Shown in pieces: positions 12,184 through 23,300 of a stretch of DNA of 64,000 nt. The notes below the pieces were generated by a model, which did no database searches, was not told the DNA's origin, and worked only from the letters and a program-made list of their open reading frames with translations. The translations under genes were made by a program, and so were the position numbers. The DNA lies in assembly GCA_026770025.1 (NCBI GenBank), contig JAMXDE010000006.1:2982001-3046000 (forward strand), given 5' to 3'. Numbering within the stretch: position 1 is the first letter of the stretch; every line of letters starts with the position of its first letter. This DNA is from Craspedostauros australis. Its lineage: Eukaryota > Bacillariophyta > Bacillariophyceae > Mastogloiales > Achnanthaceae.

Positions 12184-15100
12184 ATGAGAGACTTCCCTCC
12201 GGGTCCTCGTACCAGTATTGGGAGGAGCATCCAAACCAAACCAGCCTCGGGCAAAGCTGCACCAACGCGGCGAGCCATGCCCAAGCTACCGCTGCATCCG
12301 GCTCTGCCGGCAACTCCGACACTTTCTGCAGCCAAAGCACCACCAAAGTCAAAGCCAACAGCAACAAGAGCAATAGGAACAACAAGAGCAACAGCAGGGC
12401 AATCAGTATCACCAGAACCACCCACGCTGCCCGTATCAACCTCGAAGGCTGGCATTGCCCCGAGATTGTTGTCGATGCTGGCGCCGCAAGCGGCGAAGCC
12501 GCTCGGTGCCCCCCCAAAAGCATCATCAACGGCAGTGCCAGTGGCAAAAGCATCAGCGATGATGGCAACGGCAGCATCAATAGGACTGACAATGTTATCG
12601 AAGAGCCAAACAGGATCAAACCCACTTCCTAATCCCAAATGTACGAGTAGTCAGGCGAGGCTGCAACTACCGCAAAAGTCAAAAGCCCCTCCAACAGCAC
12701 AAGCCAACACCACGGATCTGCGCAAGCCGCCTCCTTTGGCTGATCCTTCGGGCAATCCTTCCGCTCCCAAGCTTTCCGAAACAACACAGACAACAGCAAC
12801 AACAACAACAACAACAACAACAAAACCAGCAGCGAAGGCAAAAGCCAAAGCCAAAGGTCTGGCAAAAGCACAGGTCAAGTCCAAGGCAAAACCCACAGCA
12901 AAATCCAAAGTGAAAGGTCAGATAAAGGGCAAGGCAAAACGACAGGCCAAATCCAACGCAAAAAGGCAGGCGAAAGAGGCGAAAGAGAGTGAGAAAGGAC
13001 CGGCTAAGGGGCAGCAAGAGGGAGCAGCAAAAGGAAAGGAAACAGGACAGGAACAGACAACAGCAAAGTTACAGGACTCCAATTCAACGACATATGAGCC
13101 GGGAATTGGGGAAGCCGTGGCTGGGCCAGGCAAAAGAAATTGGGACAAGAGAATACCAAAGCTATCAGGACCTGCGATTGAGCCTGAGCCTCTTGACGTT
13201 CTGTTCGGGCGTGGCAAACCTTACCAGAAGCATCCAGGCAATTTCAAGCTTCACATGTACACCAACCGTTTCAAATCACAATACGTGAACTTCAAAGAGA
13301 CTGTCAGCGAAAAGAACAAGGCGGCATGCGCTGAACAAGCCGAAAAGAGCAAGGAAACACGCACCGAACAGACCGACACCGACACCGATACTGGGGACAC
13401 AAAGGGCTTCCATTCCAAACAGGCCATCGTCGACGAAATCATTCGTCTCGTAAGGGCGACTGGAGGACGCTTTTTGAAGTACAACGAAGAGGGGCAGATC
13501 TGGCAGGCGGTGACGAAGACAGAGGCAAGGATGAAGGTGGCGCATGTGCTCCGTGGCAAGCCTCGAAAGTTGCCTGACATCGACCCGATGTCTTTGGAAT
13601 CACCGTTTGTGAAGTCTTCCCGAGCAATCGCCATAACCAGAGACGCTGCCATACTTGACATGCAAAGGCGTATCACCAAGTCATCGCAACGAGAGAATGA
13701 GCATCCGCCAGTACCGGTAAACCCTGATCCAAATCAACTTCGTCGACCTCAGCCACAGCAAACCTCGTTCATATACCCAAACAGCAATCGCGGTGCAGCT
13801 GTGCGTGCTGGGCAACCTGTTCTTCAGAATAATATGGCCACACGAAGAACCTCCGGAGTCGCAACAACTGCACAACGACAAGAGACAGGACGGCAGCCTC
13901 TTGCAGCATCTATACGCGCTAGTGCACCTTTGGCGGCTGCTGGAACTCATGGTGCCCATGTTGCTCATGTTGCCCAACCTTCACCGTATCGCGCCCATCC
14001 ACAATCTCATCCACATGCACACCCGCTTCTGCAACCACATCCACATCCGCACTCGCATCCTCTTGTACAGCAACATCCGCATCATCATCTTCTACATCCG
14101 CACCCGCATCCTTACGCCGCCCACATTCCAAATGGTACAGTGGGACAGCCACACGCATACTACATAATGCAGCAGGCCAGGGCGCATCATCCAGTCGGTC
14201 AAGTGCCAGTACAGAACGTGGCTCGGTCATCCCATCGTCAGCCACAAGCCGCAGCCAGCCAGGTCGGGCAGAAAGTCAATCAATCCGAACCACGGAATGC
14301 AACACTGCATCCAACACACGTGGTGGCAAAAACAACGGCAGGAGCAGGAACGGGAAAAGGGATGGGAGTGTCATGTGCATCCGCAGGAAAGTTGACGGCA
14401 CAATCGGTCTCACCTGGCGCCCAGCGTTTTATGCACAATGCAAGCGCAAATGCGCATCAACACGCGCTCAGAACCAGCGCCCGACTTGCTCAACCATCTA
14501 CTTTCCCAACGGCAGCGGCGACGGCAACAGCGACTGCGCGCCCGGTCACTCGCGAAGTCAGACAGGAGGCCGAATCCTCGCCTGCGGTGCCTGTAGCGCG
14601 AGGAAGCGGCCAGCCACTGAAGGAGCCTGCCACTGGAACCGCGAGAGCACCAGCTTCGACTATGAGTGCCAGTGGACGAGCACAGCTAGAATCAGCAAAG
14701 ACATCAAACCAAGTCAAGGCTGGAAAAGCGGCCGTGCCTCCAGATGATCCATCGCAAGCTGAGCTTATCCATCGGAGTAGCACGAGCGCCCAGCCGCAGA
14801 GAAGAGCTGATGGTAACGATCGCCCGCAAACAGCAGTCGCAAGAGTGCCACCAACACTAGCCGCAACAACGGCAACTCCAGCAATGCCAAAAAGAACCTC
14901 ACCACCAACATCAGCATCCAAGGATGAAAGAGGAAGCTCGAGCTTGCTGCCTGCACCTGGAGCTGGAGGTGCTGGAAGTGCTGGAGCCGGAGCCAGCAAA
15001 CTCAGCAACGCTGCAAGCGGCACGATGGGTGTGCAAAGAGGCAGCGCTGTGAGCGCTCAGACCAGTTCTCGAACGGCCGCAACAGCGACAAATGCGACAA

Positions 15101-16047
15101 TTCCAGCGGCGCAATCATATGCCGCACGAGGCAAAGCAATAGCGCCACCAACGGCCATAATGCCACGAACTGCCACCGCGACACCGCCACTCCCACTAAT
15201 GCATCCCATGGGTATGCACCCAGGCGCCCTACCAGAGCATGCGCGCTACCTCCATCCCTCATATCCTCATGCTCCAATGCATCCTGGCATGTACAACCTG
15301 CCAGATGCGGCCGCTGGTGCTGCCATGTACGATCCTGTCTTGTTTCCTCATTTGCACAACCCCGCCATAGTAGCGGCTACGATCGACGCATTCCATCGCA
15401 GCCGTGAGCACGATGGCCATATCATCGCAGCGCTGCTCAAGGAACGGGACGAACTTATTGAGAAGCTTCGGGTAGCCGAAAGCCGGATTCCGGCGGCTAA
15501 TGCCACATCAAACGGATATGCCTTGTTGGACACCCAGGCAATGGGGGACACCGCACTCCCTGATGTCCCACCCAGCAGCGCCGCGGTCTTCCAGGGCGGG
15601 TACGAGAGTAGCAGCTCCCGAAGCTGCGATGGCGAAAGCGACAGAGAGGACGAAAGCAGCCGTGGTAGTCACAGCAGCAGCAACAGTAGTTGCAGCAGCA
15701 GTCGCAAAAGTAGTCACAGTTGGAGTAGTAGAAGCCGCAGCAGCAGTCTTGGCGTTCCTACAAATGGCGCAAACATGAAGCAAAGTGCTTCCGAAGATGG
15801 CAACGAAGCCAGCACAGGCACAAAGAGGACCATTGCGGATATTGGGACCATTGCCTGCCGCACCAGAGGCAAGCAACAAGCGAACGTGCATGGTGGCAAG
15901 AAGAGGCCTCGTGTCACGAAACAGAATGATGCGAGCGGCAGTGTCAGCAGAAATGGTAATGACAATGGGAGTGACGATGGGAGTGACGATGGCAATGGCA
16001 ATGACAATGGAGGTGAGACAATCGATGAAACAAACAGCAGTGAATGA
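12184..16047 (+). CDS. DUF6824-domain protein, 1287 aa, probable diatom nuclear regulator
   Basis: The signature is DVLFGRGKPYQKHPGN at about residue 336. It is followed by a conserved stretch to about 460 with SKQAIVDEIIRLVRATGGRF and RMKVAHVLRGKPRK. This is the DUF6824 domain, abundant in diatoms and of unknown biochemical role. Around it are low-complexity regions: Ala/Thr/Pro-rich (1-210), Lys/Ala-rich (~220-275), a His/Pro run (~610-660), long Ala/Thr/Ser/Gln-rich stretches, a possible short coiled coil with IIAALLKERDELIEKL (~1079), a Ser/Arg tract (~1140-1195) and Asn/Asp/Gly repeats at the end. Basic clusters such as KKRPR suggest nuclear location. The domain plus disordered flanks fits a regulatory or chromatin protein, but no direct DNA-binding evidence exists here. 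No intron is needed. ATG 12184 is the first in frame. The very uneven composition makes introns or an alternative start possible. Confidence 0.85.
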   Translation: MRDFPPGPRTSIGRSIQTKPASGKAAPTRRAMPKLPLHPALPATPTLSAAKAPPKSKPTATRAIGTTRATAGQSVSPEPPTLPVSTSKAGIAPRLLSMLAPQAAKPLGAPPKASSTAVPVAKASAMMATAASIGLTMLSKSQTGSNPLPNPKCTSSQARLQLPQKSKAPPTAQANTTDLRKPPPLADPSGNPSAPKLSETTQTTATTTTTTTTKPAAKAKAKAKGLAKAQVKSKAKPTAKSKVKGQIKGKAKRQAKSNAKRQAKEAKESEKGPAKGQQEGAAKGKETGQEQTTAKLQDSNSTTYEPGIGEAVAGPGKRNWDKRIPKLSGPAIEPEPLDVLFGRGKPYQKHPGNFKLHMYTNRFKSQYVNFKETVSEKNKAACAEQAEKSKETRTEQTDTDTDTGDTKGFHSKQAIVDEIIRLVRATGGRFLKYNEEGQIWQAVTKTEARMKVAHVLRGKPRKLPDIDPMSLESPFVKSSRAIAITRDAAILDMQRRITKSSQRENEHPPVPVNPDPNQLRRPQPQQTSFIYPNSNRGAAVRAGQPVLQNNMATRRTSGVATTAQRQETGRQPLAASIRASAPLAAAGTHGAHVAHVAQPSPYRAHPQSHPHAHPLLQPHPHPHSHPLVQQHPHHHLLHPHPHPYAAHIPNGTVGQPHAYYIMQQARAHHPVGQVPVQNVARSSHRQPQAAASQVGQKVNQSEPRNATLHPTHVVAKTTAGAGTGKGMGVSCASAGKLTAQSVSPGAQRFMHNASANAHQHALRTSARLAQPSTFPTAAATATATARPVTREVRQEAESSPAVPVARGSGQPLKEPATGTARAPASTMSASGRAQLESAKTSNQVKAGKAAVPPDDPSQAELIHRSSTSAQPQRRADGNDRPQTAVARVPPTLAATTATPAMPKRTSPPTSASKDERGSSSLLPAPGAGGAGSAGAGASKLSNAASGTMGVQRGSAVSAQTSSRTAATATNATIPAAQSYAARGKAIAPPTAIMPRTATATPPLPLMHPMGMHPGALPEHARYLHPSYPHAPMHPGMYNLPDAAAGAAMYDPVLFPHLHNPAIVAATIDAFHRSREHDGHIIAALLKERDELIEKLRVAESRIPAANATSNGYALLDTQAMGDTALPDVPPSSAAVFQGGYESSSSRSCDGESDREDESSRGSHSSSNSSCSSSRKSSHSWSSRSRSSSLGVPTNGANMKQSASEDGNEASTGTKRTIADIGTIACRTRGKQQANVHGGKKRPRVTKQNDASGSVSRNGNDNGSDDGSDDGNGNDNGGETIDETNSSE

Positions 16048-17019
16048 CATGATCGCGCAGATGCCTCTCAATCGAACTGAGCAACACCATGAGCACGAGC
16101 ATGCACGAGGATGTAGAATCATCCTGCACTCAGACAGACGAGGTGGGCACGGATTGGGCAACATAAAGAGATAGAGAAGAGAACGACGCAGCATCAGCTT
16201 GCGGTAGGCCTTCGCATCATCTTTTGGAATGCATTAGTTTACCGTTACTCTCGAATATGTGAGTGCTCGAACGCCATGGTCGATGTGACGCTGATGTCTG
16301 GTAGTGGCGAATGATTGCTTCTTCGGTGGATGGTCGGCTTACTCGACCGAAGTCGGCCATGGCGGTAGCGACGCCGATGTAAGCTGAGTATGGGACGTTG
16401 CAAATCGCACCAGCAACAGTAATGTGCATGTGGGATCATCGGCATGAGCAATGACAGCAAGATGAGATTCACGAGGTTCTCAGCTTGCAAGTTTTGTTGT
16501 CGCCTTGCTCATTTCGTCGTATAGGTCGTGCGTATTGGTATAGTAGGTCGCACATCAATCAGTCGCATCTGATCCGATCTGCCAGATCTGCTTCGCAATA
16601 GTTGTAGAATACGTGTGCTCGTGCACAAGGAACCACAATGACGATCTCCCTCTCCAAGTCGACGGACTTGCAATGACTGATGCATCAAAACTCAGTGCAG
16701 ACCAGCAAAGTGATGTATAATGGACTGGAACGGTTGGATCGAATTCAGGCATGACATGCAGAGCAAGTGTAGATCGTATTAATATCATGGACCGGCGCAA
16801 GTGGTTCCTGGGGATATCTCGCAGAGAGGGAGAGAGGTTCTCACGGCAGAGCAGATGCGAAAGAGAGACAGCGTGTCAGAAGTTGCGATCATCGTGCTGT
16901 TGTGAGTTGCGTTGCAACCAAGGCCAGCGGTGAAGTTGAAGTTGACACTGGCACTGACAACACTGCCGGTCATGACCAACCCTTGCTGATCCTTGCCATC
17001 GCTGTTGTGATCTTTACTG

Positions 17020-17095
17020 CTGGGGTCTTCACTGCTGGGGTTTTCACTGCTGGGGTTTTCACTGCTGGGGTTTTCACTGCTGGGATGTTCACCGC
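17020..17095. repeat. 15-bp minisatellite, about five units
   Basis: The unit is close to TTCACTGCTGGGGTT. Its length is a multiple of three, so it stays open in both directions: plus reads VFTAG repeats, minus reads SSENP repeats. Units differ at one or two bases at the edges, suggesting growth from the centre. The acidic Ser/Pro minus reading looks more protein-like, but this does not prove translation. Confidence 0.8.
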
Positions 17096-17734
17096 AGTGG
17101 TCTTGAATGTTGCCGTCATCAGTCACACCAGCAGGTGCACCCTCATCCTCCCACCTGTAATACGATCTACGATCTACTCGCACCACACCAAGACCCGATG
17201 CTTGGACTGCAGAGAAGGGAGTTGACACCAGCAGCATCGGTTGTGACCTTCGGTGCGGCCTTAACCGAAGCAGAGCTTTCGCAGCTGTCATCCACTGACT
17301 CGTATGGATCTTCCGAGACCGGAAAAAGGATCGCAATTGCGGAAGACCGATTGGCGCTGACTACACGGGCTGCCGATGGCATGGTGCAAACCAACGTGCG
17401 ACAGTGCAACGCGTCATGCGAGCCTCTCCCACCTGCTTGGCGCTAGCGACTTCACGGCCGCGTTCTGTCGCTGCGCTTCATGGAGGTCTCTGTGATTCCT
17501 GAGGAGTGCTGGGATGTTGGGCATCGTGCTGGTCGTGGCATTGGAAAGCACAGCCAACGCATCAACCTTGCTCGAGCGAACGATCAGCGCGATGGAGGCT
17601 TCATGCGACGCCCCAACTCATCAGAGCAGCCTCATCATGAAACAGAAACACCAGCAGCGCAGCTGGCTGCGCAAAGACTTGAACGATAAAGTGAAGCCTG
17701 GTGCTCTCCTCTACTCTGCTTCATACTCTGCTGC

Positions 17735-17785
17735 ATACTCATACTCATACTCATACTCATACTCGTACTCGTACTCGTACTCGTT
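17735..17785. repeat. Hexanucleotide array (TACTCA)n then (TACTCG)n
   Basis: About five TACTCA units are followed by about four TACTCG units. The second half contains overlapping copies of TACTCGTA, which also recurs singly through the noncoding DNA of the window. Confidence 0.85.
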
Positions 17786-18809
17786 CTTCGATGCTCACAT
17801 TTGAGCAGAGCGGGGCAGACAAAGCAGCACAGAGGACCTTGCTTGCATTTCTGATCTTGTTGGGTCCACACGTGCTTGTTGGAGAACTCCGCGGAAGGAA
17901 TGCTGCCGAAGCAACCGCTCGCTATTGGCCATGGCGGAATGCGCCTTGGTGGGAAGAGCACCATCCTGGTACACGCCCCACACAAGTCACAAGCAGATCA
18001 TGCTCCGCCGGATTCGTTGGTCTAGTCGGAGCTCGCGGTCGTGGTTGCCTCGAACGCACTAGTTCGATTACACAATGGACATCTACGGACTGTCCGTCAT
18101 GGTATCTTCCTGGCTATGGGAATCTTGGGAGTACCAACATTTCAGCGAACACGTTCTGTTGTTTTGGGCTGGCTTCCAGGACATACATCCAGGTGCTACA
18201 GGACGCTGCTGTCTCCCCAGACGAAACCAGCTCCAATCTCTTACCACCCAACAGCCATATCGCAGATGGACGCTGTCGTGCGCCTGCGCGATGTTCTCTG
18301 TTCTCATTCGTGACAACCTGATAAGCCCAACAATGTCTTCACAATAGCCACACAAAGGTTCGCGTTCGCGCATTCGGTCCTCATCCAAATAATGGCCGTG
18401 TCTCACACATGCCCTTGTTCGGAGATATATGCTCGATCGGATGGACTTGGATCGGATGATTCGAATACGTCAGTTTCTTCACTCTAGTAAGTCCTTATTC
18501 ATCAATCTAACAGTGTATTTGCACACATTGTTCGAGATCGTCTATGATTGTGTTCGATACTTGGTTCGTTCAACAGATTAAACGGACAATAATGACGTCC
18601 GTATAAAACGTCCGAATATTGCAAACGAACACGATACTATGTGGTACCAACAAATGAGATACAGTGCAAACAAGTATTCAACAATCAAAGTACCAACTCC
18701 GAATCAACGGGAGAAATATCAATGGTATCTGCGGTTAAATATCAATTCATTGAGTAATTGTTCGAAATGGTATGTCTGGTTTGTAGATGAGACTAGAGGG
18801 TGATGCATC

Positions 18810-19307
18810 ATGTTCCCAGCATGTTGGTTTGCGTACGACTACGTTTTATTATACGAGCTGCATACGCTATCTGCAAGATTCTCGTATGTCAGGCCATGGT
18901 TCATCGGGATGAAGGAACATCCATGCCCCACGCCTTCCGTGCACTGCTGGATGCTCCACACCGTCCGAGTGATCGAGGAGGAGTGGTCAAGATGGAGCAA
19001 GCCGTACACGTTGGTGTGCCTTGGTTCGACGGCGGTTAGCAAGAGTATGTGGTTGTGGGGATGGAAGCTGCGAGTGGAGCAAGCGAGTGAGGCATTGGCG
19101 GATGAAGCGTTGCGCAATGGATCACATGAAGAGCAGAACGCGCCATTGGCCAACAGAGGCCCGAACCATTATACGAACAGAGACGTGGAGCCACTCGAAC
19201 TCGCACGGCACGAGGCGTCGCACTGCATCCGAATGGTCTCTGTTGGAGAGTATCGTTTCGTATTGTACAATACAAAGGAAGAGCTGAGCAACATCGGTAG
19301 CAATTGA
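18810..19307 (+). CDS. Doubtful 165-aa ORF, unknown
   Basis: The ORF opens with MFPACWFAYD and ends with EELSNIGSN. The C-terminal half (KLRVEQASEALADEAL onward) has an amphipathic, charged composition consistent with a real protein. The minus strand is also open over part of it, and no domain is recognised. It could be a chance ORF or an exon. Confidence 0.2.
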   Translation: MFPACWFAYDYVLLYELHTLSARFSYVRPWFIGMKEHPCPTPSVHCWMLHTVRVIEEEWSRWSKPYTLVCLGSTAVSKSMWLWGWKLRVEQASEALADEALRNGSHEEQNAPLANRGPNHYTNRDVEPLELARHEASHCIRMVSVGEYRFVLYNTKEELSNIGSN

Positions 19308-19495
19308 TACACTCAGCTTTTGTTATGTATGGGTTACATAACGTCGCATTCGTTTTCGCTACTTCTATTGTATAATTGTTGCCTCGTCGGTGCAAATCCA
19401 TCGTCTCTCTATCTCTTGCTGGCTTCCTGTTGGTTGTCTCTATTGCGCCGACCGTTCACCCCCCGGAACCGACTACTCGTAGTTGCCTGGGAGCT

Positions 19496-20320
19496 CTATC
19501 TCTTGGCTGCATCGCGCTGATCCATTCGGCCCATGCGGAAGGCTGCCATCTGCGACTCTCTCGTAATGTGCTTGTACTTCATGGCGAGGCGCTCCATTCG
19601 ATCGAGGCTCGTGTCCTTGGCATCGCCATCGTCGCTTTGCCGCCTGCCGACGGGCTTGGCGGACGGCTGCGCTGGCACAGAGAGCGGCTGCTGGTGGTCG
19701 CCATGCTGCTGCTCTTGAAGGACGACCTGGCGGGCCATCTTGCGGCGCTGATAGCGCTGCTTGACGACCCTTGGGAGCCGGCACTCCAGGCCTCTTGTGC
19801 ACAGGTCCTCCTTCTGAGCGATCGCCGCAGCGCCCCCGCTCTGCATCTCCCCGACGATGGCCTTGTTCTCCGTCTTGATGACCTCGAGCTCGTTGGCGCC
19901 GTACCAGGACTGCTGGCGTTCCTTTGGCGTGTAGTCCGACAGCAGCAGCGACTTGCGGACCTTGACCGATGGGGAGAAGGAGACCGATCGCCGGCTGCCG
20001 GTGGAGGACAGGCTTTGGTTGCTGCTGTTGTGGAAGGATTGATTTGACAGGAGAGACGGCCGCCGCTGCCTCCTTCCTTCATGCGAAGACAGCGAAAGCG
20101 AAAGCGAGGAGGACCGTCTCATGAGCGGCTTCGATTTGGTGGAATGGGTCGAGCTGATGGTGAAGTCATCGCATTCGAGCATCTGCTGGCCGTTCGCGGT
20201 GGAGTATTGGTAGGCTTCCGTCGCGGAGCCGCTCGGGCAGGCGTCGTTGTTCCGCGCCGCGCTCTTGATGGCGATGGTGCGAGGAGGCGACGAGCTCGGG
20301 GGGATGGAGCAGGGTGGCAT
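19496..20320 (-). CDS. Conserved diatom-type protein of unknown function, 274 aa
   Basis: The frame is open from 20626, but the stretch before 20320 is Thr/His-rich and looks like leader. The methionine at 20318-20320 (MPPCSIPPSS) is the likelier start. The N-terminal half is Ser-rich, with SSSLSLSLSSHEGR and clusters of basic residues. The core is RSVSFSPSVKVRKSLLLSDY, followed by KERQQSWYGANELEVIKTEN and then CTRGLECRLPRVVKQRYQRR. A VSF-P-V-V start, an ERQ-WY step and a CTRGLE box is an arrangement I associate with a widespread family of short diatom proteins of unknown role. The C-terminus is Gln-rich, then helical and charged (SLDRMERLAMKYKHITRESQ). It may be phosphorylated, given the Ser/Arg context, but no catalytic residue is apparent. 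Confidence 0.75.
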   Translation of the reverse strand: MPPCSIPPSSSPPRTIAIKSAARNNDACPSGSATEAYQYSTANGQQMLECDDFTISSTHSTKSKPLMRRSSSLSLSLSSHEGRRQRRPSLLSNQSFHNSSNQSLSSTGSRRSVSFSPSVKVRKSLLLSDYTPKERQQSWYGANELEVIKTENKAIVGEMQSGGAAAIAQKEDLCTRGLECRLPRVVKQRYQRRKMARQVVLQEQQHGDHQQPLSVPAQPSAKPVGRRQSDDGDAKDTSLDRMERLAMKYKHITRESQMAAFRMGRMDQRDAAKR

Positions 20321-23300
20321 GGTTGCTGTTGATATAGACAATGTACTCGTGCTGGCTGTGTGCTTGATTCGCGTGCGGGTGATGATCCGTTTTGTGATTT
20401 TGTGGGTCGTTGAGCTCCAATCCGATCTGATCCAAAACAACGTGGTGCGATGTGATGTAACGCGAAAGGCGTGTTTTGCGCGTTTTGTGTGTTGTGTTGT
20501 GTGGTGTAGCACCGTGTCGTGTTGTGAGATGATTCGCCGCACGGATTCGTGGTCTTGCGCGGTTGTCTGGGTCCTTTTTGTGACCATTGACGAACTTCGC
20601 GCGAATGCCCGTAGCGCCCTCGACACAAACCAGCTGTGACTTTCGATGGTGTCAAAGAAAACGAGAGGGGGGAGAAATGTGTTGCGGTGAGATGCGGCGA
20701 GATGCGGTACGATGGATTACGCGTATCCGTGGCGGGCAACGAAATGCTGCGATCCAAATCGGCACACGGTGTCTGGCGATGCTGATGCCAGTGTACTGGT
20801 TTGATAGTACAAAAAAGCACCTCGTGGATGCCAATCTGGGTGTCGACGTGGATGATGCTTTGAGAACCTCCAAGGGTTTCTCCCAGCAAAGCCTTCTTTC
20901 GCAGGTTTCTGATTCTCGGATGGGTTCTACTATAAGATGGATTGTGATCGTGAGCCTCTATACTTGTAGAGAGGCATTGGAACAGTATTATAGATCGTAC
21001 TTGTGTTGGTGCTCGATGCTTGGTTGACCCAGTGTCCAGAAATGCGTTGGGGGGCTTGTTCCCTTTTCTTTTCCCAGGTTACGAGCCATTCCTCTCTTGG
21101 TGGATTCGGCTCTCCGAAGTCCAATCTACCACTCCTCCACCGTGATTATCAGGATTGCACGATTAGCTCGTATGCATCGTTGTTTGGTAGTTCATGGCTC
21201 GTCTGTATGCAACAATGCGCTCATCTACTGTTCGCAGAAGACGGAAAGGAGAGTGAATCTGCCACGAGAGAGGTAATGGCGATCGCAGAATACCCCCGCC
21301 CGCTAACACCCCACGTCGACTGGTTCGCGCGCTGGGGGACGCGCAACCAATGCGGCGATCTCTTTTGATACTCGCGTCTTCATCTGTTTTAACGAAAGGC
21401 TGTGCCGGAGCAGTGGTTCCTCTGTTCTGGACGAAATGCCGGAACTCGCACCCATGCAGAAGAACAGGACAGAGTAGCCGTACGACTATTAGCGCACGTA
21501 TTCCACTTGTTGGCACACTCGTCCACGCCACAACACATCGCAATAACTGTGAGCGTGGAAGTGACGAAAAAACCGAAATTGTGGCAATGTGCACGTTGCG
21601 ACATCAAGTCGAGGCAACCAACTTGGCTGAACAAGTCCCGGTCATTGGACCATGTGGCATCTGTAGAAACATGACATGTATCCATTTAACAGCGATTTTC
21701 ATCGTCAGGGATTCAATCGCACGCTTTCCGTAAATTTGTGACTTGTTTCCATCGTTTTTCATCTTGGTTGTGCGTCACATCACAACACTTCCACTTACCA
21801 GATAGCGCATCAAATGTGCCCTTGACAGGAGACATGCTCACTGTCACAAGGCACAAGCGCACGTCCCATGACAAAGAACCGAGGACCTACGATTGGAACA
21901 ATTATTGCGCGAAACAAGATGCCATGCCACATGACCGAATCGTTTTGCCCAATCCCGATGCGAGGCCGACTTCGTCACAAGATGCCTCTTCTGTTGCGAT
22001 GTCATCACTGGGCGCGTTTACAACCTTTGAGATTCGTTGCCTCTGTTTCATCGTCTCCGCTCCCGATCCCACAGCATGGCCAAGGTCCTGCGTTTTCACG
22101 TTTAGCGTCTCAGAAACACAATCCAGAAACCGAACTTTGAATCTGTGTGCCGATGACAGGATTCATGGCCCATGACCTCCTCCGGTCAACCCAGCGCCGC
22201 TTGGACTGCCGACCATGAGCGTACCAGACAAACACTCTTGAGTATTGGTGTGTACCACCTATTCCGGGAAGTACGCAGCTCGTGTCACATCAGTGAATGT
22301 GCCATGCATAGTAGATCGTACTCTACCATGACAGGCATCCGTCATAACAGTGCGAGCTACGAGGAGGGCGAGTATGATCGCATCGCCAACACTACCACAG
22401 AGGAGCTTTCCTGCCGCAAGGACAAAAGCGCAGAATGCTCTCCTCGTATGCTGATTAAATGTCTCACCTGCGTGGCTCGAGAGGAAGGTCGATTCCGCCT
22501 TTCATCTGTTCCCATCTGCGTGCCCTCTTTCTTGCGGTTGCTTCTTCGATCAGGGCATCGCCATCGTGCGCGCATCCAGCCCCCTTGGATCAGACATGAC
22601 GATTTGCACATCGCCAAAGAATACGAGAGGGTGCTGATACACAAGGATGCAACGAACACAAACTCGGTAGAAACCTGGCGCAAGATGGACTCAGCCCCTT
22701 CGTATGAGCTACTCGCATCGTCTCGGGATGTGATCCACCGAGAGAAGACCTGATCGATTCCATAGCCCACCACAGAACCACTGAACCGCTGGACGGTCAG
22801 CGACGACACCCGCAACTAGCGGCGGAGCGACGGCGCACAAGTGCACTCTCAAGTTACCGCTGGTATCGTGTGATCTTCACGCTTTGGAAATGCTCGGCCG
22901 TGGTCTTGGCCAACCTCGAAAACAGCAACAACGACCACGTCGCCGATGGTCATGGCGGCAAAATTCGGCAAAATTCGGCAAAGCACTTGAACTTGTCCCC
23001 GCGAGCGTCTTTGCGAAAAGACATGAGCAGCGACGTGGAATTGCCCACGCACACACAAAACAGAGGTGGATCCCTCCACGGGCGGAGAATAAGAAAGGCA
23101 TCGTCGCTATGCGAGTACGGATAGAGAAGGATGCGCTTTGTTCCCTCTACCCATCAGTATCATGGGTACGCTTGTAGGCTACGAGGCCAAGAGTACACGC
23201 AGCAACTCAGCGACACCAGCACCCGCAGCAGAGTGCTGATTTCCCCACCCCTGCCGCTACGATTGAAGCACGCATCATGTTGACCGTCGTTCTTCTTTGC

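Larger units (their letters stand above)
16048..19495. other. Intergenic, 3.4 kb, with tandem repeats and doubtful ORFs
   Basis: No recognisable gene. Both strands are open in places. At 16785-17336 (minus) and 16902-17225 (plus) the frames cross a 15-bp minisatellite. At 17135-17446 (plus) there is a protein-like stretch around TEAELSQLSSTDSYGS. At 18810-19307 (plus) a 165-codon ORF has ordinary composition but no known motif. Spliced coding exons cannot be excluded. TACTCGTA occurs inside the hexamer array near 17735-17785 and at 19474. Confidence 0.5.

Noticed and set aside
19376-20047. 223-codon plus-strand ORF
   Set aside because: It is the antisense shadow of the conserved minus-strand protein with CTRGLE and VSFSP motifs.
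20321-20626. N-terminal extension of the 274-residue protein up to 20626
   Set aside because: The extension is Thr/His/Arg-rich leader-like sequence without motifs, and ATG 20320 starts a typical Ser/Pro-rich N-terminus.
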